Source: Spirometra erinaceieuropaei (taxonomy: Eukaryota > Platyhelminthes > Cestoda > Diphyllobothriidea > Diphyllobothriidae). Taken from it: DNA of 64,000 nt. Below, piece by piece: positions 45,325 to 58,204 of the stretch. Where the stretch lies: contig CACRXP010000168.1 in NCBI GenBank assembly GCA_902702965.1, forward strand, positions 924,682-988,681. Direction: 5' to 3'. Made by a program: the position numbers and the translations under genes. The notes beneath the pieces are model-generated. The model worked only from the letters and a program-made list of their open reading frames with translations. It ran no database searches and was not told the origin of the DNA. Positions within the stretch are counted from its first letter, which is position 1. Each line of letters begins with the position of its first letter.

Positions 45325-47280
45325 TGGTTCAGTGCTTGTACGTTTGACTTGTTAATGCCTCAAAACCTGGGCCTGGGCAGGGTTTCTAAACAATGTCTAT
45401 TAAGCCGGATCTGACCATTTAACTCTTCCCCGTATCTGTTAGAACCTTTTTAGGGATACTTGCACACGCATAAACGCACACGTTCAGTTTTTACAGGTTC
45501 CGTGAGATTTATTATAACCTGCATATAGATGGTGCATGTTCTACTACTTACATCTTGTTATATCGCACAGCGATTACCATCTTAAATAAGACTGTAAGGG
45601 TTAGTTGCTCGTTTATTTTTAAAATTCGAAGTCCTGCTTACAGCGATGCGACATTTGATTAGTGTGTCCAAAGTCTTGCATTTGTCTTGTGTGATAAAAA
45701 ATCCGGTGGGCTGTGAAAATGCAGTGTGCAACTAAAAAATCCGACGCAAATGACACGTATACGTGAGCGAAAAGCCACGGCAGTAAACGCGTCTGTGGTT
45801 GTTGTACAACAGCCGCCCAAAGCTCACCTTTTAAAAAAATCCACTTGCTTAGCGTTCCATTCTCCGTTTGGCTCTGACATGAATAATTTCCACTGTCAGA
45901 CAGTTTTAGGCCTGACAGAGACAGGAGGGAGGATTTCCTAAGAGAGTATTAATGTGAGTGATAACTTCTTTCAAGAAGGCCAGATTGCAGGAAATAAAAA
46001 TTCTGCAAGCTGCATAAAGTGCAATCTATAGTTCGGTTGTGTGGAGGCAGTTTTTGCAAGAGATAAGAATGTGCAGCAGTCTAACCAAGAGGATCCTAAG
46101 TAAAACCTGTCTTCATGCTACATTTATATAATAAAAATGCAATTTTACAATTATAAATAACGTAGTGGACTCTTATTCTTCTAGCTGTTTAGTATTTGTA
46201 TACTGTCACTTATGTAACAACAAGAGGAGGGATATTTTGACTTGATATAATTAAAAAATTAAAGGACACCACGAATTTCTTTTTTTAACTGCCGTTTGCA
46301 AACTCCTACGTTCATAGGTGCCCGTCACCTAAACGGATTTTTATAACTATCCGTTTGATCGACGTATACTGTCTATCGGACTACTCATGCAGACCCTTTT
46401 GTTGGACCCCGCAACTAAATCAAATTTTATTTAAAAATCCGTTTACAGCTTTTGTAAGCTAATGGATGTGGCTTTTTAAAAGCCCACAGCTCCGTTATCA
46501 CAAACGTAATGCCATAGAGAGCATGTTTTGCACAGCTTTTTGCATCAAGCATGCCTGATAGACACTCACCGGCGTTTATGTATCTTAAGTGATAGCAAAG
46601 GAGTTTGCTTCCGTTTGCAAGTTATTTTATAAGACTCCTTTTATACATATGTACGCAGTATATAGTGATATGTTTGCTCATATATTGAAAGATTGTCCAC
46701 ACGGAAGGCAGCGAACTAATATGGAGTCAAATGAGCCAGCCGAAGTAATCTCGTTGTGGTAGTTAATTTACTTAACAGCATTGACACAGTTATCTTTTAT
46801 CAAATTACGACAATAATTGCAACTCTCGTACTGTGTCGTCTAATAATGCCTAATAGATTAATGCAGACGCACGAGCCATTTATTTATTGATAGTAAAGCT
46901 AACAGTTGCTCAGCGGCGTTGTTTCATTTGGCGTTGCCCTTCCACAAATTTGTTACAGAACGATCAGGACGAATAACATAAACTTTTCAAACAATGTCAG
47001 AACAAACTAGAATAATCACTGCAAGAACAAGTTAAAACACAGAAAAAGTTTTGTCTTTATTCGATAATTTTAAAAAAAACTGAAAAATATAGTTCCGCTT
47101 AAAGTTGTTTTTGAGACGATTACACACATTTGGACCTTCTAGATGAGCCATTCCAAACAGTAGAAATGCAACGCCACCAGATATATGTGAGTTCTTGTTT
47201 GTCTAACCAGTTTAAGAAGAAGATTTTAGGCATGCCTATAATGTTCATAATTATAAACTATTTAAGATGAACAATGGCAT
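45325..47280. other. No recognisable gene
   Basis: AT-rich, short frames only. Confidence 0.45.
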
Positions 47281-47565
47281 ACACTACGAGGTTTGACTGG
47301 GAAAAATGCAATCACATTTATGGCAGAAACAATGTACACTAAAAAGTTTGTTTGAATGAACTGACTTAGTTTCAATTATGTTGATGTACGCTGAATTCCC
47401 CATGGATATCAATGTTCCATCCTTCCTCCAGGTGATAGGATTCATCGGATTTCTCTTTATTCTGCAGGTTAGATTGACATTTAGGCCTTCGAAAAGTTCA
47501 TATAGTTTTGAATCAGTCATGAATGTTTATGATCCATGTCATCGGAGAAATTCTTTTCCTAAAAT
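47281..47565 (-). pseudogene. Immunoglobulin (I-set) domain relic exon
   Basis: The minus-strand frame 47520-47284 has the Ig fold signature: LFEGLNVNLTC (B strand Cys), then PMNPITWRKDGTLI (C strand Trp, KDG turn) and SAYINIIETK (E strand). The two ends fit only with frame changes. Upstream, ISPMTWIINIH (A strand) is in another frame after an acceptor-like cttacattttag. Downstream, VYIVSAINVIAF (the F-strand Y-x-C-x-A-x-N region with Cys lost) is in another. So the domain is complete in outline but carries two frameshifts and lacks the second disulphide Cys. It is most likely a decayed exon from an Ig-superfamily protein, on the same strand as the exons at 9-16 kb. Confidence 0.55.
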
Positions 47566-47569
47566 GTAA

Positions 47570-50500
47570 GACTTATATTAACAAAATCAGCCTTATTTAT
47601 AAAAATAAGGAATATTGTCTTTGTTCAGCGTGATGTGAATGAAGCACATCCAGGCGACGTTTTAACATCCCTTTTAAGGCATAATACCACCTATGTTGTT
47701 TGGCATAGGGTCAGCCAAAACATTTAATGCTTGTTTTAGCTGCCGCTCGCAGAACTTAAAAACAAAATAATGAACCGAATGTTTTTTCCGTATGCCGTGT
47801 TTTCTCATACTTGCGTCGTAGTCTTATATCTAATGGCGGGATATTTGATTTAATGCCAATGTTGCTATCATGATAACACTGAATAAAGAACGCACCAATA
47901 GACGCGCATATGTGAAACATTATGAGGATAAAAATGTTTGTCTTAATTCTACAATTTGACGTCAAAGATGGCGTTCTTATGGAGTCCACAGTTTGTATTC
48001 CGGACACATTTTAATGCCAGACAGGTAAAATAAACTATTGTTTATGTTGTTTGAATTGCAATTGGCCCAATACGATATCGCAATATATTAATTCAAAAAC
48101 AATTTATTGCAATGTATCTAAAAAAATGTGATCGTAAAATATTATCAAGAGTATTTTGTTAATGACGAGTTTTGGAGAATACGGATGGTGTGATTTCAAC
48201 TATCTGGAAAGGAGCTATTCTCACTATTGAGGAGATTTTGGACCGCAAATATTGGGAAACATAGGGGAGATTAGCGACAGCAAGGGTTAGGTAAAACTGT
48301 GTGCCGACGAGCGCTTACTGACCGTAGCAAGTGCATCTGTTTACTGAAAGTTTCAATTTCTTGGCTTTAATAAAATCAGAGGAATCAAGTCGACCAACGC
48401 CAAACCAACGGAGATAAAGGTGGTCAGCATCATATTTTCAAATCTTACATCCCCGTTCTACGAATTCGTGTAAAATCACGCCAATAACTACCGGTCTCTT
48501 GCTTGTTGATGAGTAACAAAAAGGAATATAATTTAAAACGATACCATCTTCGAAAAAAGAGCAGCGAAGCAAATGGAGCATTAGGGTCAGGAGCAAGCAA
48601 GTTGCAATTTCCCAGAAGCACTTCTTCATGCAACATCCGATTAGAACAGGTATTTTATTGCGTATGGAAGATAAGCATGATGTGCCCAGAACGGCATTCT
48701 ATTAAAGTTCATGGTTAACCTGCATCTATTACTCTTGTCAAATATTTAGGGAATTATTCATCTTCAGAGTTTTGAAACGTGCGTTAACATTTACACATAT
48801 CATACAGTTCACAAACTCTAAGTAATTCTATGTACTTAATGGTTTAATTCAAAGCACTTTTTCTTTGGCCAACGCTTTTGCTGTTTCGTAACGCAAGTTT
48901 GTTTGTTACTTGGATTCTAGTCCTTGGTCGGAAAATATAAGCGAACATTTCTCAACTCGTCTCACTGGTTTCCAGAAATCCCCCCAAGTTTGCTGTTTTG
49001 AGAAGCGCAAACTTTTTATGATCTTTAATATAAACATTAGTGAATTACGGCATACTGGGATACGTATCTTGATTGTAAATATAATAAAAGATATACCTGG
49101 TATCTGACCATCTTTAGCTTCATCGTTAGTAACTTAAATTTGCAACATTCCAAACAATCACTATTTTCGTCATGTGTTTACCCTACGTACGGAGTAATAA
49201 TAGGTGCTTTTAAAATGCGTCCACTAGTATCATTTTCGCGGCAAATTATGGTGCACGTCCGTTGCAACGGTTACGTGCAAAAAGGATCAACGAAGAAATC
49301 GCTTACATTTACGCTTAAACAATGATAGTATTGCTCATTTCCAATGTTAAAATTGGGATATTTGATATTTCTTTACTTACACGATATAAGTCCATGTATG
49401 AATTAGGTAGAGTGCGTTTCGGAAAACGATTCTGCAACAAGTAAGCAGCCTATACTTTGCATAACTCTCCAATGTTATAAAAAGGGAAATTCTATGTAAA
49501 AAGTTCTTACTGAAACCTAACTAAATCATATGTCAGAAACGTGTATGGTCGGTTTATGACCCACGTTGGTTGACGGTAGACAAAATAGTCGCATCTTTCA
49601 ATAACTCTCATTAATGGTACGTTATGAATGCATGCAGAAGAGAAAACAGTTCGTTAACTTTTTCTTACCAAAGACTTTGACCATCGCATAAATACTGACT
49701 TTTGAATAATCGACCAGCTCCACGGTTAAGCATTCAAAATCCCACTGGGGTCATTTTTAAAATAGATTTAATATTGTCGAAATACGCGGATGGCTTTATG
49801 TGGATATGTTGGCGGCAGGCAAATTTCATTGGTTGAGGACGAACCAACTGTCTTTCAGAGATCGCATAGACATAAATTAGGCGGTTGCAGAAACCAAAGT
49901 TTTGGGGGTTACGACAGCGCGACCACATGCCTTTAAAAATATAGTAAACAATTTGTTTAAGAGAAAGTAAGGAAAGTCACGTACTATCAGAGAAAAAATT
50001 GTATTTTCTTTATCACTGTACTATGGAGAAGCACAAGCAGTTTCAGTTTGCCGCCTTATATCTTGCAACCAACAAAAGCGATCACGTGTATAAATGGAAT
50101 TTACATTAACTATGCGGGGAAAATTAAGACAGAGCGAACGGTATACGGCCTCACTTCTCACACCATCCATAACGAACTAACGAAAAATGCAATCTACTGG
50201 AGCCACCTTACAATCATTTATGACAGCGTACATGATTTTCAGGTTTGCATTGCATGTCCATACATCGTAAATTTTCATATAATGATTTGGTCATTTGAAT
50301 TCTAATAATATTCTCAAAAACAACACTTGAATGCAGTGAACTACTAACGGCTAAAATCTTTCAAATATTAGGTGGGAGGTCTCTGATTTTGCTAATTTCT
50401 GAGCAGCTGTGTTTCTTTTCGTGTTTACAGTTGATGGTAGGTCGTCAATTACCGTCAACTTTTCGAATGCAAATTTTTAAAGCATTTTGCTTTATAATAT

Positions 50501-53500
50501 CCCAGATAGTCGAATATATAATCAAAGTACGTGTTGTATGTTGGTAAAGCTATATCTTTTTCTCGTTTGGTGGATGCGGCGAATTATAGCGCTTGATGAA
50601 TATCTGCAAATGCACAAATAAAAAGTGCTCGTAGGTGCAGCGTTACTGTCATATAATTCATAGCAGCGTACAATTGTATTAACAATCACGTTTGCACAAA
50701 GACTTCATGCACTCATTACGCGTACAATGGTCCTAACGTCGGTAATAGTAATCATTATTTTTGACCTTGTCGAGCTATATATTAATTTTATTTATTTTTG
50801 AATTGATACACCTTCGCGCTGAACTGCAATCAGTAATAAAATCTCCACTCTGTCTGTCGTATTCACAATAAAGGTGAAAAGAATGTCTGTCTTGCCAATG
50901 TTTAATACACCTGCAACTAACAAGTCATTATGTAAGAAAACGTTTTTTTGTTCATGAAATGTAAATAAGTACACGATCTAATTATGGATTTCCCATATGC
51001 TACTTCAGAATTCATAAATGTGATCCTGTCGCCACATAATAGTATGAACTAATTAGCAATGATAAAATGCTAACCTAATAGCTATTAGGCAATGCAATTA
51101 TACAACATAGTTTTCCGCATGATAAGCCATTTAACAGTTTTGTGAATTGAAGATCAAATCATTCGCCAGAAAGTGTTATGCTTGTTTATATATCGAGATC
51201 TAACCGGAAACGGGAATTGGTTGGTACTAATAATGGTGAATTGGTAATGAGTGAAAAAAAAGAAAGTGGATTTCTGGCGATAATTGTTTAATTCAGTACT
51301 TTTATTTTCGTTAACTATATTCGTATAATATTGTTTAAATTACTTGATTCAACTGCCTATGAACGCTTGCCACCTCCCAGGAAAAACTGAGATTTTTGCC
51401 TGTTTTCAGGTGACTGATTTATTAGATAATCAGAAAACCAGTGCGATTTGCACCGCCTTTAAAGAAGTTTTTCGGAATTAAAACATTTTTCTTCGAATTC
51501 TTGGGATTTGTGCTCCTTTTCTTTACTGGCGATTAAATTAAGGCAGACTTGCCAGATATGTTTTTTGTAAAACCTCTTATCAGTTTGTTCTAAAATACGT
51601 AGTTGAGGGATTAAAATTTTTTTAAATTTTAAACTGTTTTTTTCCACGGTATGTGTTGGGATAGATATTTTGAATTCATATTGGGCTCTTTAGTAAGGTA
51701 GGGATGGTTATGAATCTTAAGTTCCATATTTTTACATCCTCACTTTATGGATGAAATCTGAAAATGTCCTTTGGAAATGAAGCAAGCGTATGTTTGCATG
51801 CTAGGGGCTTATACGTCAATTAGTTAAGGAGAAATTGTGTGCATTTTGTTTAGCAAACGAGAGAACGCAGTCTGTCGAGCGCATACTCATAGGAAATCTA
51901 TTTTTTGTTACAAGGAAAAATAAAATGACCTTTAAACTTTCATATCAGTTACCAAGTTCAGAATAAATGTGAAAAACCTCGCAAAATTTTATATGACCAT
52001 ATGGAGTTGTGTGGAATTAGAGGAGGCAGAGCATGGATTAAATTAATCTTCCGTTTCAAAATTGCACTTGCCTAATGCTTAAATACTTACCTACTAAAGC
52101 GTCATTGTCATTGACCTTCGAGTCTAGCATCAGTAGCGTGCGCGCGACGCAGTGCACAATAAGATATCCTCTAGCGCAATTCCACCTGCCTCATCCAGCA
52201 GACTCCGTTGACGGAGATAAATCAAAAGGCACATCATGCTTAAAATTCAAGCACCTCTGCATGAAGGTACCGTCAGTCGTTCTATTGATATATTCCCACT
52301 TGCAATGAGATAGGTAGATCGACAGGTCTCCAATCGGGTCGTCGAATTCAGAACTATAATCCGGAGAAAACGAGTAAATCTCTACCGAAGACCGTCAGTT
52401 CATATACTTTTGTCCCGAATTATTCGCCTCTTTTGCCGAAAATTCCTTCAAGCAAGTAGGCAGCATCATATGTTTTGATGATTGGGCTGCGATTTCGGGA
52501 TAGTCAACGAAGAATGGTTTGAAGTTTACGTAAACCCAAGTTTTCTCACGTGGTCTGCAGTGAGCTCTTTAACCTTACCAACATTATATCACTACACATC
52601 CATGCCAATGCCCAGGACTAAATTTTGCCTTTTTCCCGTTGCCCTTTCGCTGGCATTTTATCACACACTTTCGTGTTATTGTTGGTCATCAGCGCCTTCC
52701 AGAGATACGATACTTCAACATTTCAATCTTTTCGTTCCCTGAAATGAGTCTTCAAGCGTCCTCGGAAGAATGCATGTTTTTGTTGCTAGTTTCCATTGAA
52801 AGTGTTTATGAGTACATTTTCTTGAACGATGACATCGACATGTCACTCGAAAATCAATCTTAAATCGGGCATTAAAGCTGCGCATATCTACAACAGCTGT
52901 CATAAGAAAGCTGCAATTTTTTTGGATATAATCTGTCATTCCTTGGCAAAACATCCTCCACCTATGACTATTTGTTTGTAACCTGACGTGCATGTTTTGC
53001 GTTTTATACAGCACCTATATCCTATCAACACTTAACCTTGGTTAGTTATCTTGTGTCCATATTAGTAAACCACCTGAATATGTTCGACTTTTCCATTTAG
53101 AAATCCAGATTGGAGGGAACATTTCTGCCATGTATAAAGTACAGATCTATGACTTTGTTGGCAAAGGTGAATTTTTGAAGATGCAAAAAGCACAAAAAGA
53201 ATTTTAAGAAAGCGGCTTTATGAAACTCGCTTACTGCTAGATAAGCAAAGCTGTTTAAGAGAATGATAAGCGAATTTTAAGCAACTGACAAATATAAGAT
53301 GATACATCTGCAAACTTTGTCATGTATAAAGCAATCAAACCAGTAAATCAGACGTTTTATTATCTTGTCTTTTTGCGTCGCGTGAGGAATGGAATAAACT
53401 AAAATTGCGTTACACCTTGGATAAGGTCACCGGCCTACCTCCTCATGTAAGTATATGTCAGGCAGGACTTGTGCGTTAACGCATGAGTTGCTGCCAGCGA

Positions 53501-56130
53501 CATAGTTTGCAATTGGTGGACATGCTTCAGGCGTGTGTAGATCCTAGCCTTAAAACTTATAAATCTGTTGTTTCCCACTGTAAGACCGCTAGCTCGACGA
53601 GGATACACAAATCTAATGTTCTGAGCGTTATTATAAGGGAAGGTGAGATTGGTCTGAAGTGCTGCGTTAACTGTGTTCGGGTGGACACTATGTTTTATTT
53701 TGTATTCTGGAAAGAAGTGATGTATCGATCAGCACTGACAAAATCCGCGTTCTTACCATTGTTACAGTGTAAACGTTTTTTTTTCGCAAGACCAATGAAA
53801 TCGTCATAGGTGTGTTGGTATTTGAATTCGTAGCATGAGAATAGGTGTTTGTTACGGTAATGCTTTCACATTTACGCTTTCCTTGACTACTTCTATAAAG
53901 AACCCATTCGTGAATTCAGTTCAATATTTTCAGATTAACAGTCGCTAGGTTTGCTGTAGCCCATAGCGCTCCGCATCGAACATGCGTTCCTTTACATGCT
54001 TAAAGGAAACTTAAACACATGTTTAATATATGAAAATTTAATCTCTGTTCGCAAAATATCCAATGAATTCGGCAATGAAAATGGAACTTTTTTTAAAAAC
54101 GGACGTAGGATTCATTTATTGATGTCCTGACGTTCCAAATCTATATTATTTTTAATAACAAGCCTGACCGTAAATAGGTTGCTTGTCGCAGTATGGAGTC
54201 AAAGGTGAAAACAGAATACACAAGGAGTTTGCATTGTCCAAACGACTTCTGCCCTAAAGTCAAAGGTTTACTGATATGAGAATTCGCAGCAGAAGGACTG
54301 TTATGCCAATCGCGAGGAAATATCTTTGGTATTTATTTTCAGTCATCTGGGAAAAAACCGACGACCCTGGTGAGAGCTGAGACAACGATAACAAGGGAAA
54401 GGCTTTAGTACAGCCAACGCTATAGCCACCTGAACTGCAATGCCCCACCGGACGCCGTAAGTCAAATCACATTTGGATCCAGTTACCCGTTGATTCTACT
54501 GCAAGATCTGGAATCCACCAACTGTGATATTGCGAGCTGATAAAGAAAAAACTGCAGTCAATAAATAATCGTTCCAATCACAACAAATGAGGTTTCTTAT
54601 TTTCCTATACCCACAATGAGTCATATGGGCTAAGGAAATCAATTGCAAATACTGTCCTACAAAATCAGTACACATTTACGACATGACGCAGAGTAGGATG
54701 TCGCCGTGTGCGCTTGCGGAGTTCGAATTTGCGCAATTTGTCCATCAATAACCAGTTATTTAAGAGCATCGCGTTTTCAAACAAAAAATGGCACGCAGCA
54801 ACGGTTCAGTAGTGCCTGGCATTAGTTTTCACCACAATAGGGTACTGAAACGATGTCAACTTAAAGACGACTTTATTATACTGGCACATCAGCATAACCT
54901 AAGCAAGCTCAGAGTTCTAAGTAGTATCTCCTCAAAGACGTTGTTTTGCGAAACTAAAATCAACGGTTCTAAAATTCTAAATCAGCACACAACGCTTCTT
55001 CAGTTTAACTATATGGTGTCCGGATTATCTTAAGATGCCTCATTCAGCGCTGTCGCATGTTTGTCGGAAACATATCTACGTCGATGTGATTTGCTTTGAA
55101 GTTACCTCTGAAATGTTTGGCAAAGGTGTAGTCTTTCTCCGTGTGTGGTTTTTGCTAAGATCTTTGGCTCCTAACATGCATTCTGCTTTACTATGCTCAG
55201 TATAGTTATACAGCATCTGATTTGATTCTCAAGTAATCGGCAGGCCATTGCCCAGCGGATAACTATGTAAATACGTTTAAAGACTTCAAGACGAACATGT
55301 CTTTGAATTGTACCAAGGTTGCCGCATTTTTCAACGTATTCTTCAAATCGGATTCATTTTCCGTATTACCTTATCAGTCTGCGGCGTGTTATTAACGATA
55401 ATATCTTGCGTAAATTTAGCGCCATTGGCAAAACGTTCCATCGGCCAGCAAAACTGCTGCTTAACAGGATTTTGTTAAGTGGTATTGTTACGTGATGGTA
55501 AAATCCATTCACATGGGACTCTCCAGTTCTCTATAGACCCACAATTCAGAACAGGATGACCGTTATCAACAAAGGACAGCGAGAATTATATTTATGTAGA
55601 AATCTGACATGTGAATGGTTATTCTGTGTTAAGGTATAAGTTGCTTCCTGGTAATAATCTTACAGCAATTGATTTCGACACAAGGTCGCATTATTAGATA
55701 CGGCTGTACGTGTTGTTCGTATGTATGTTATACAAAAGTCAACTGCAGCTTTTCAATATGAATGTATCCTTCACCATAAAGATCGTCAAGGGTAAAACTC
55801 GATGATCCACGGCTAACACTGTCAACAACAAGCTCTGTATCGTTATCGCACATTATTCTTTAGAGGACAAAAAGTTCCGCTTAATTAAGTACTGTTTTTG
55901 CACATTGTTTAATATTTTGACATAAGTTCTTTCATTTGATTAACCGTTTGCTATAATGCACAAATATATTTAGTCTGGGAAGAATAAACTGCCATCTGCC
56001 TATATCCTGAATGTGTGGGTTGCAAAAACATTAATTTTCCAGTCAGCAAATGGTATCTGATTACTCCAACCAATGCCTGTTTGTAAAAAATATTATATAT
56101 GAATTTGTTGACAAAAGTAAAGAGACGTGT
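47570..56130. other. Long AT-rich stretch, no gene seen
   Basis: Frames up to 108 codons (53483-53809) without domains. A possible badly decayed PLE terminus lies near 54105-54175 (catttattgatgtcctgacg resembles the arm sequence tttatttatgtgctgacg). Confidence 0.4.
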
Positions 56131-56145
56131 CGCTGGAACTAGAAA

Positions 56146-56200
56146 CTTATTAGCCCGACGTTTCGGATCCCCAGTCGAGCACATAATCAGAGACAAAGAG
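56146..56200 (-). ncRNA. Hammerhead-like motif with G8 mutated
   Basis: Minus strand: GTCT (stem I), CTGATTA (core, expected CTGATGA), a stem II region ending GGGGATCC, GAAAC, GTC, GGGC (stem I with G-U pairs). A single change, G8 to U, would inactivate it. It aligns with the intact copy at 60735-60791. Confidence 0.6.
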
Positions 56201-56479
56201 TCAGATAAAAGTAGTGGATTGTCGACTGGCCGGGTGTTAAAGTATACCCTTGCCTTGCAGATGCTCCCCGCCCGTATGCGGGTCAGGATTGTCGGCTCTC
56301 ACGCGCAGCGTACTCATTTCAGTTACTGACCACCGGCTTTCATCATCCCTGTGGATTCTTGGGAAATGTATCTCACCGACATTGACATCAGGAACAGTGG
56401 TCATGTGTACTTAAGCCCCGCGACCATCTGCTTTGTCTACGCAAGGTCTAATTGCTGAATATAGAACGAGGGAGTCGTT

Positions 56480-56960
56480 GCGCCTACTGATTGACTGAGG
56501 ACGGGGAACCACGCACCGAGCAGTCTGCAGGGCTCGTGGTTTTTGCCTCTAGCAAGAACTTCTGCTTCGTAAATCTTAAATGTATTGTTGGGTTCCGTTG
56601 AATGAGCGCAACTTGGGAGCGCCGTTCCTCCTCAATGCTTCTCAGTGCTCGGTCATTTGCGTCCGATATAGCCTTCCGGTTTCTCCGACATAGTTGTTTT
56701 GCCGGCAACTGTACCACACCTGGTAAACGGCTTCGACTGATTCTTACCGTGGGTGAGGGTCTTTTGGCCTCATAAGATGATGTTGTATGATTGCTTCCTC
56801 TCTGTGTGCATCCCTCATCCCAAAAGGTGTAAGAACACAGCTGACGGCTTCCATGACATCATTCACGTACGGGAGACCTCGCCAAAATTTGAATTCCATC
56901 TTTCTTTGCGTTCATGAAGGGATTGGTTGACGAAGATGCGCCTGTAGTTATTTGCTGTAA
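56480..56960 (-). pseudogene. PLE3 GIY-YIG endonuclease and linker
   Basis: Minus strand: NDVMEAVSCVLTPFGMRDAH, EEAIIQHHLMRPKDPHPR (linker), then VYQVWYSCRQNNYVGETGRL (GIY and YIG halves intact), YRTQMTEH, then a stop. The continuation is in other frames (LRRNGAPSCA-like, KIYEAEVLA), with the C-terminal core badly eroded. The annotated 77-codon frame 56484-56717 overlaps in a non-PLE frame and is a shadow. Confidence 0.75.
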
Positions 56961-57045
56961 GCAACCGTCTAAGTTATTGTAGCTCAACGTCCTTGTCCTC
57001 CGGTTCACTGCAATATGTCTCCACACGCTCGTTGAATATCAGTAT

Positions 57046-58192
57046 TTATGACGTATTTGTTGCTTTCCTGAACATCTTTGTTTTCAGCCCACCACTACCT
57101 TTGCCGCAGATGAAGACGTCAAGAAACGCCAGCTGGTTGCTTTCCACTTCCTCCGTCATAAATTGCGTGTCTGAAAATATGGCGCTGGAGTGCCCTTTAA
57201 ATTCCAGCGCCTGATCCCGTTCGATGGCGACGAAGGCATCATCAATATATCGAGTCCCGGATTTTTGGCGTATGCTGTCGGAAAACAAACGGCTTTAACC
57301 GTCATAGGACCGCATCGGCAATGAATCCCGAAATCGGCGAGGGCATTGGCGCGCCTTAGACCTGCACATAGACTGTTCCATCAAACGTAAAGTACGTCTT
57401 GAGACAGAATTTCAGGAGTTGGCGGATTTGGGTATGCCGAGGCGATTTTCCGTTTTATCATATTTGTCTCCTAGTTAATGTTCGATGGTCTCGGCTGCCA
57501 GGTCCTTCGCAGTATAAGTAAAAATAGACGAGACAGAAATGTGAGACGCCGAAAAAAACTATTTCGACAATCCATGAGTTGGAACACATTTGATTGGTTT
57601 GATGCGTCGTTTGGTGCCACCCTCTTTATGAACCTTGGCCAGACCATAGAGGCGGCCAAGACCGTGTCCTGAACTCTCAGCAAATACCGACTAACCAGTG
57701 GTATTACATCCGAGTTTTCAAATGCCAAAATCGCAGCACTCATTTTCTGTGTCCGTTTTAACGAGTTGGCTACACAAGGGGCATAGAAATGACGGTCCTC
57801 CATAATTGTTTGGACTTCCGACAGTGGTCTGTCCTGTAAAAAACAACCGTGGAAAGGCCCTTGTCCACAGGCAAAATAACGAGGTCTTTGTCGGCCTTGA
57901 GTTTCCGTAGTGCGACACGTTCAACGTTGTAAGGCATTTCGGGTGACCTGTGAGCCTCAAGGAGAGAGGACGTTTGGTGTCGAACAAGGTTCTTGGTTTC
58001 TTTTGTTGCTTCTGTCTGACTGAGGATTGAATGGACCGCTGCAACCACGTTGTCCGTTGTGACACCGACTGTGTGTAAACTATAAAAGGCGTAGGATACG
58101 AGATTTACTGCTTTTGCATTTTCAGACTTTTCATTAATTCTCACTAATGGCTTTGTGAATTGCCAACTTGAGTCACCGAAAGTGCTAATCAT
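57046..58192 (-). pseudogene. PLE3 reverse transcriptase
   Basis: Minus strand, several frames. 58192-57770 gives the N-terminal block ending LRKLKADKDLVILPVDKG, then FYRTDH, typical of PLE RTs. MEDRHFYAPC and LYGLAKVHKEGGTKRRIKPI follow with a frameshift near 57670. The motif A region reads SVSSIFTYTAKDLAAETIEH, without the expected Asp. KFCLKTYFTFDGTVYVQV leads into a GAPMPSPISGFIADAVL motif B. Motif C is RYIDDAFV (57230-57250), followed by NQLAFLDVFI. Stops lie between the blocks. This lineage is distinct from PLE2. Confidence 0.85.
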
Positions 58193-58204
58193 AATTCACA
58201 AAAC

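Larger units (their letters stand above)
56140..58200 (-). mobile_element. PLE3-type Penelope-like element, third lineage
   Basis: A minus-strand PLE running from an RT N-terminal region (58192) through RT and GIY-YIG (about 56500) to a terminus with a hammerhead-like motif (56146-56200) and the tail gggctaataagtttctag. The same tail, diverged, recurs at 60296-60345. No inverted arm is seen directly upstream of 58200. The coding parts are split by stops and frameshifts. Confidence 0.8.

Noticed and set aside
53483..53809. 108-codon plus-strand open frame
   Set aside because: Cys-rich and protein-like in places, but no recognisable domain, no convincing acceptor, and a poly-T-derived Phe run at the end. 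Not enough to call a gene.
57478..57672. Plus-strand frames over the PLE3 RT
   Set aside because: Antisense to the RT blocks on the minus strand; no motif of their own.
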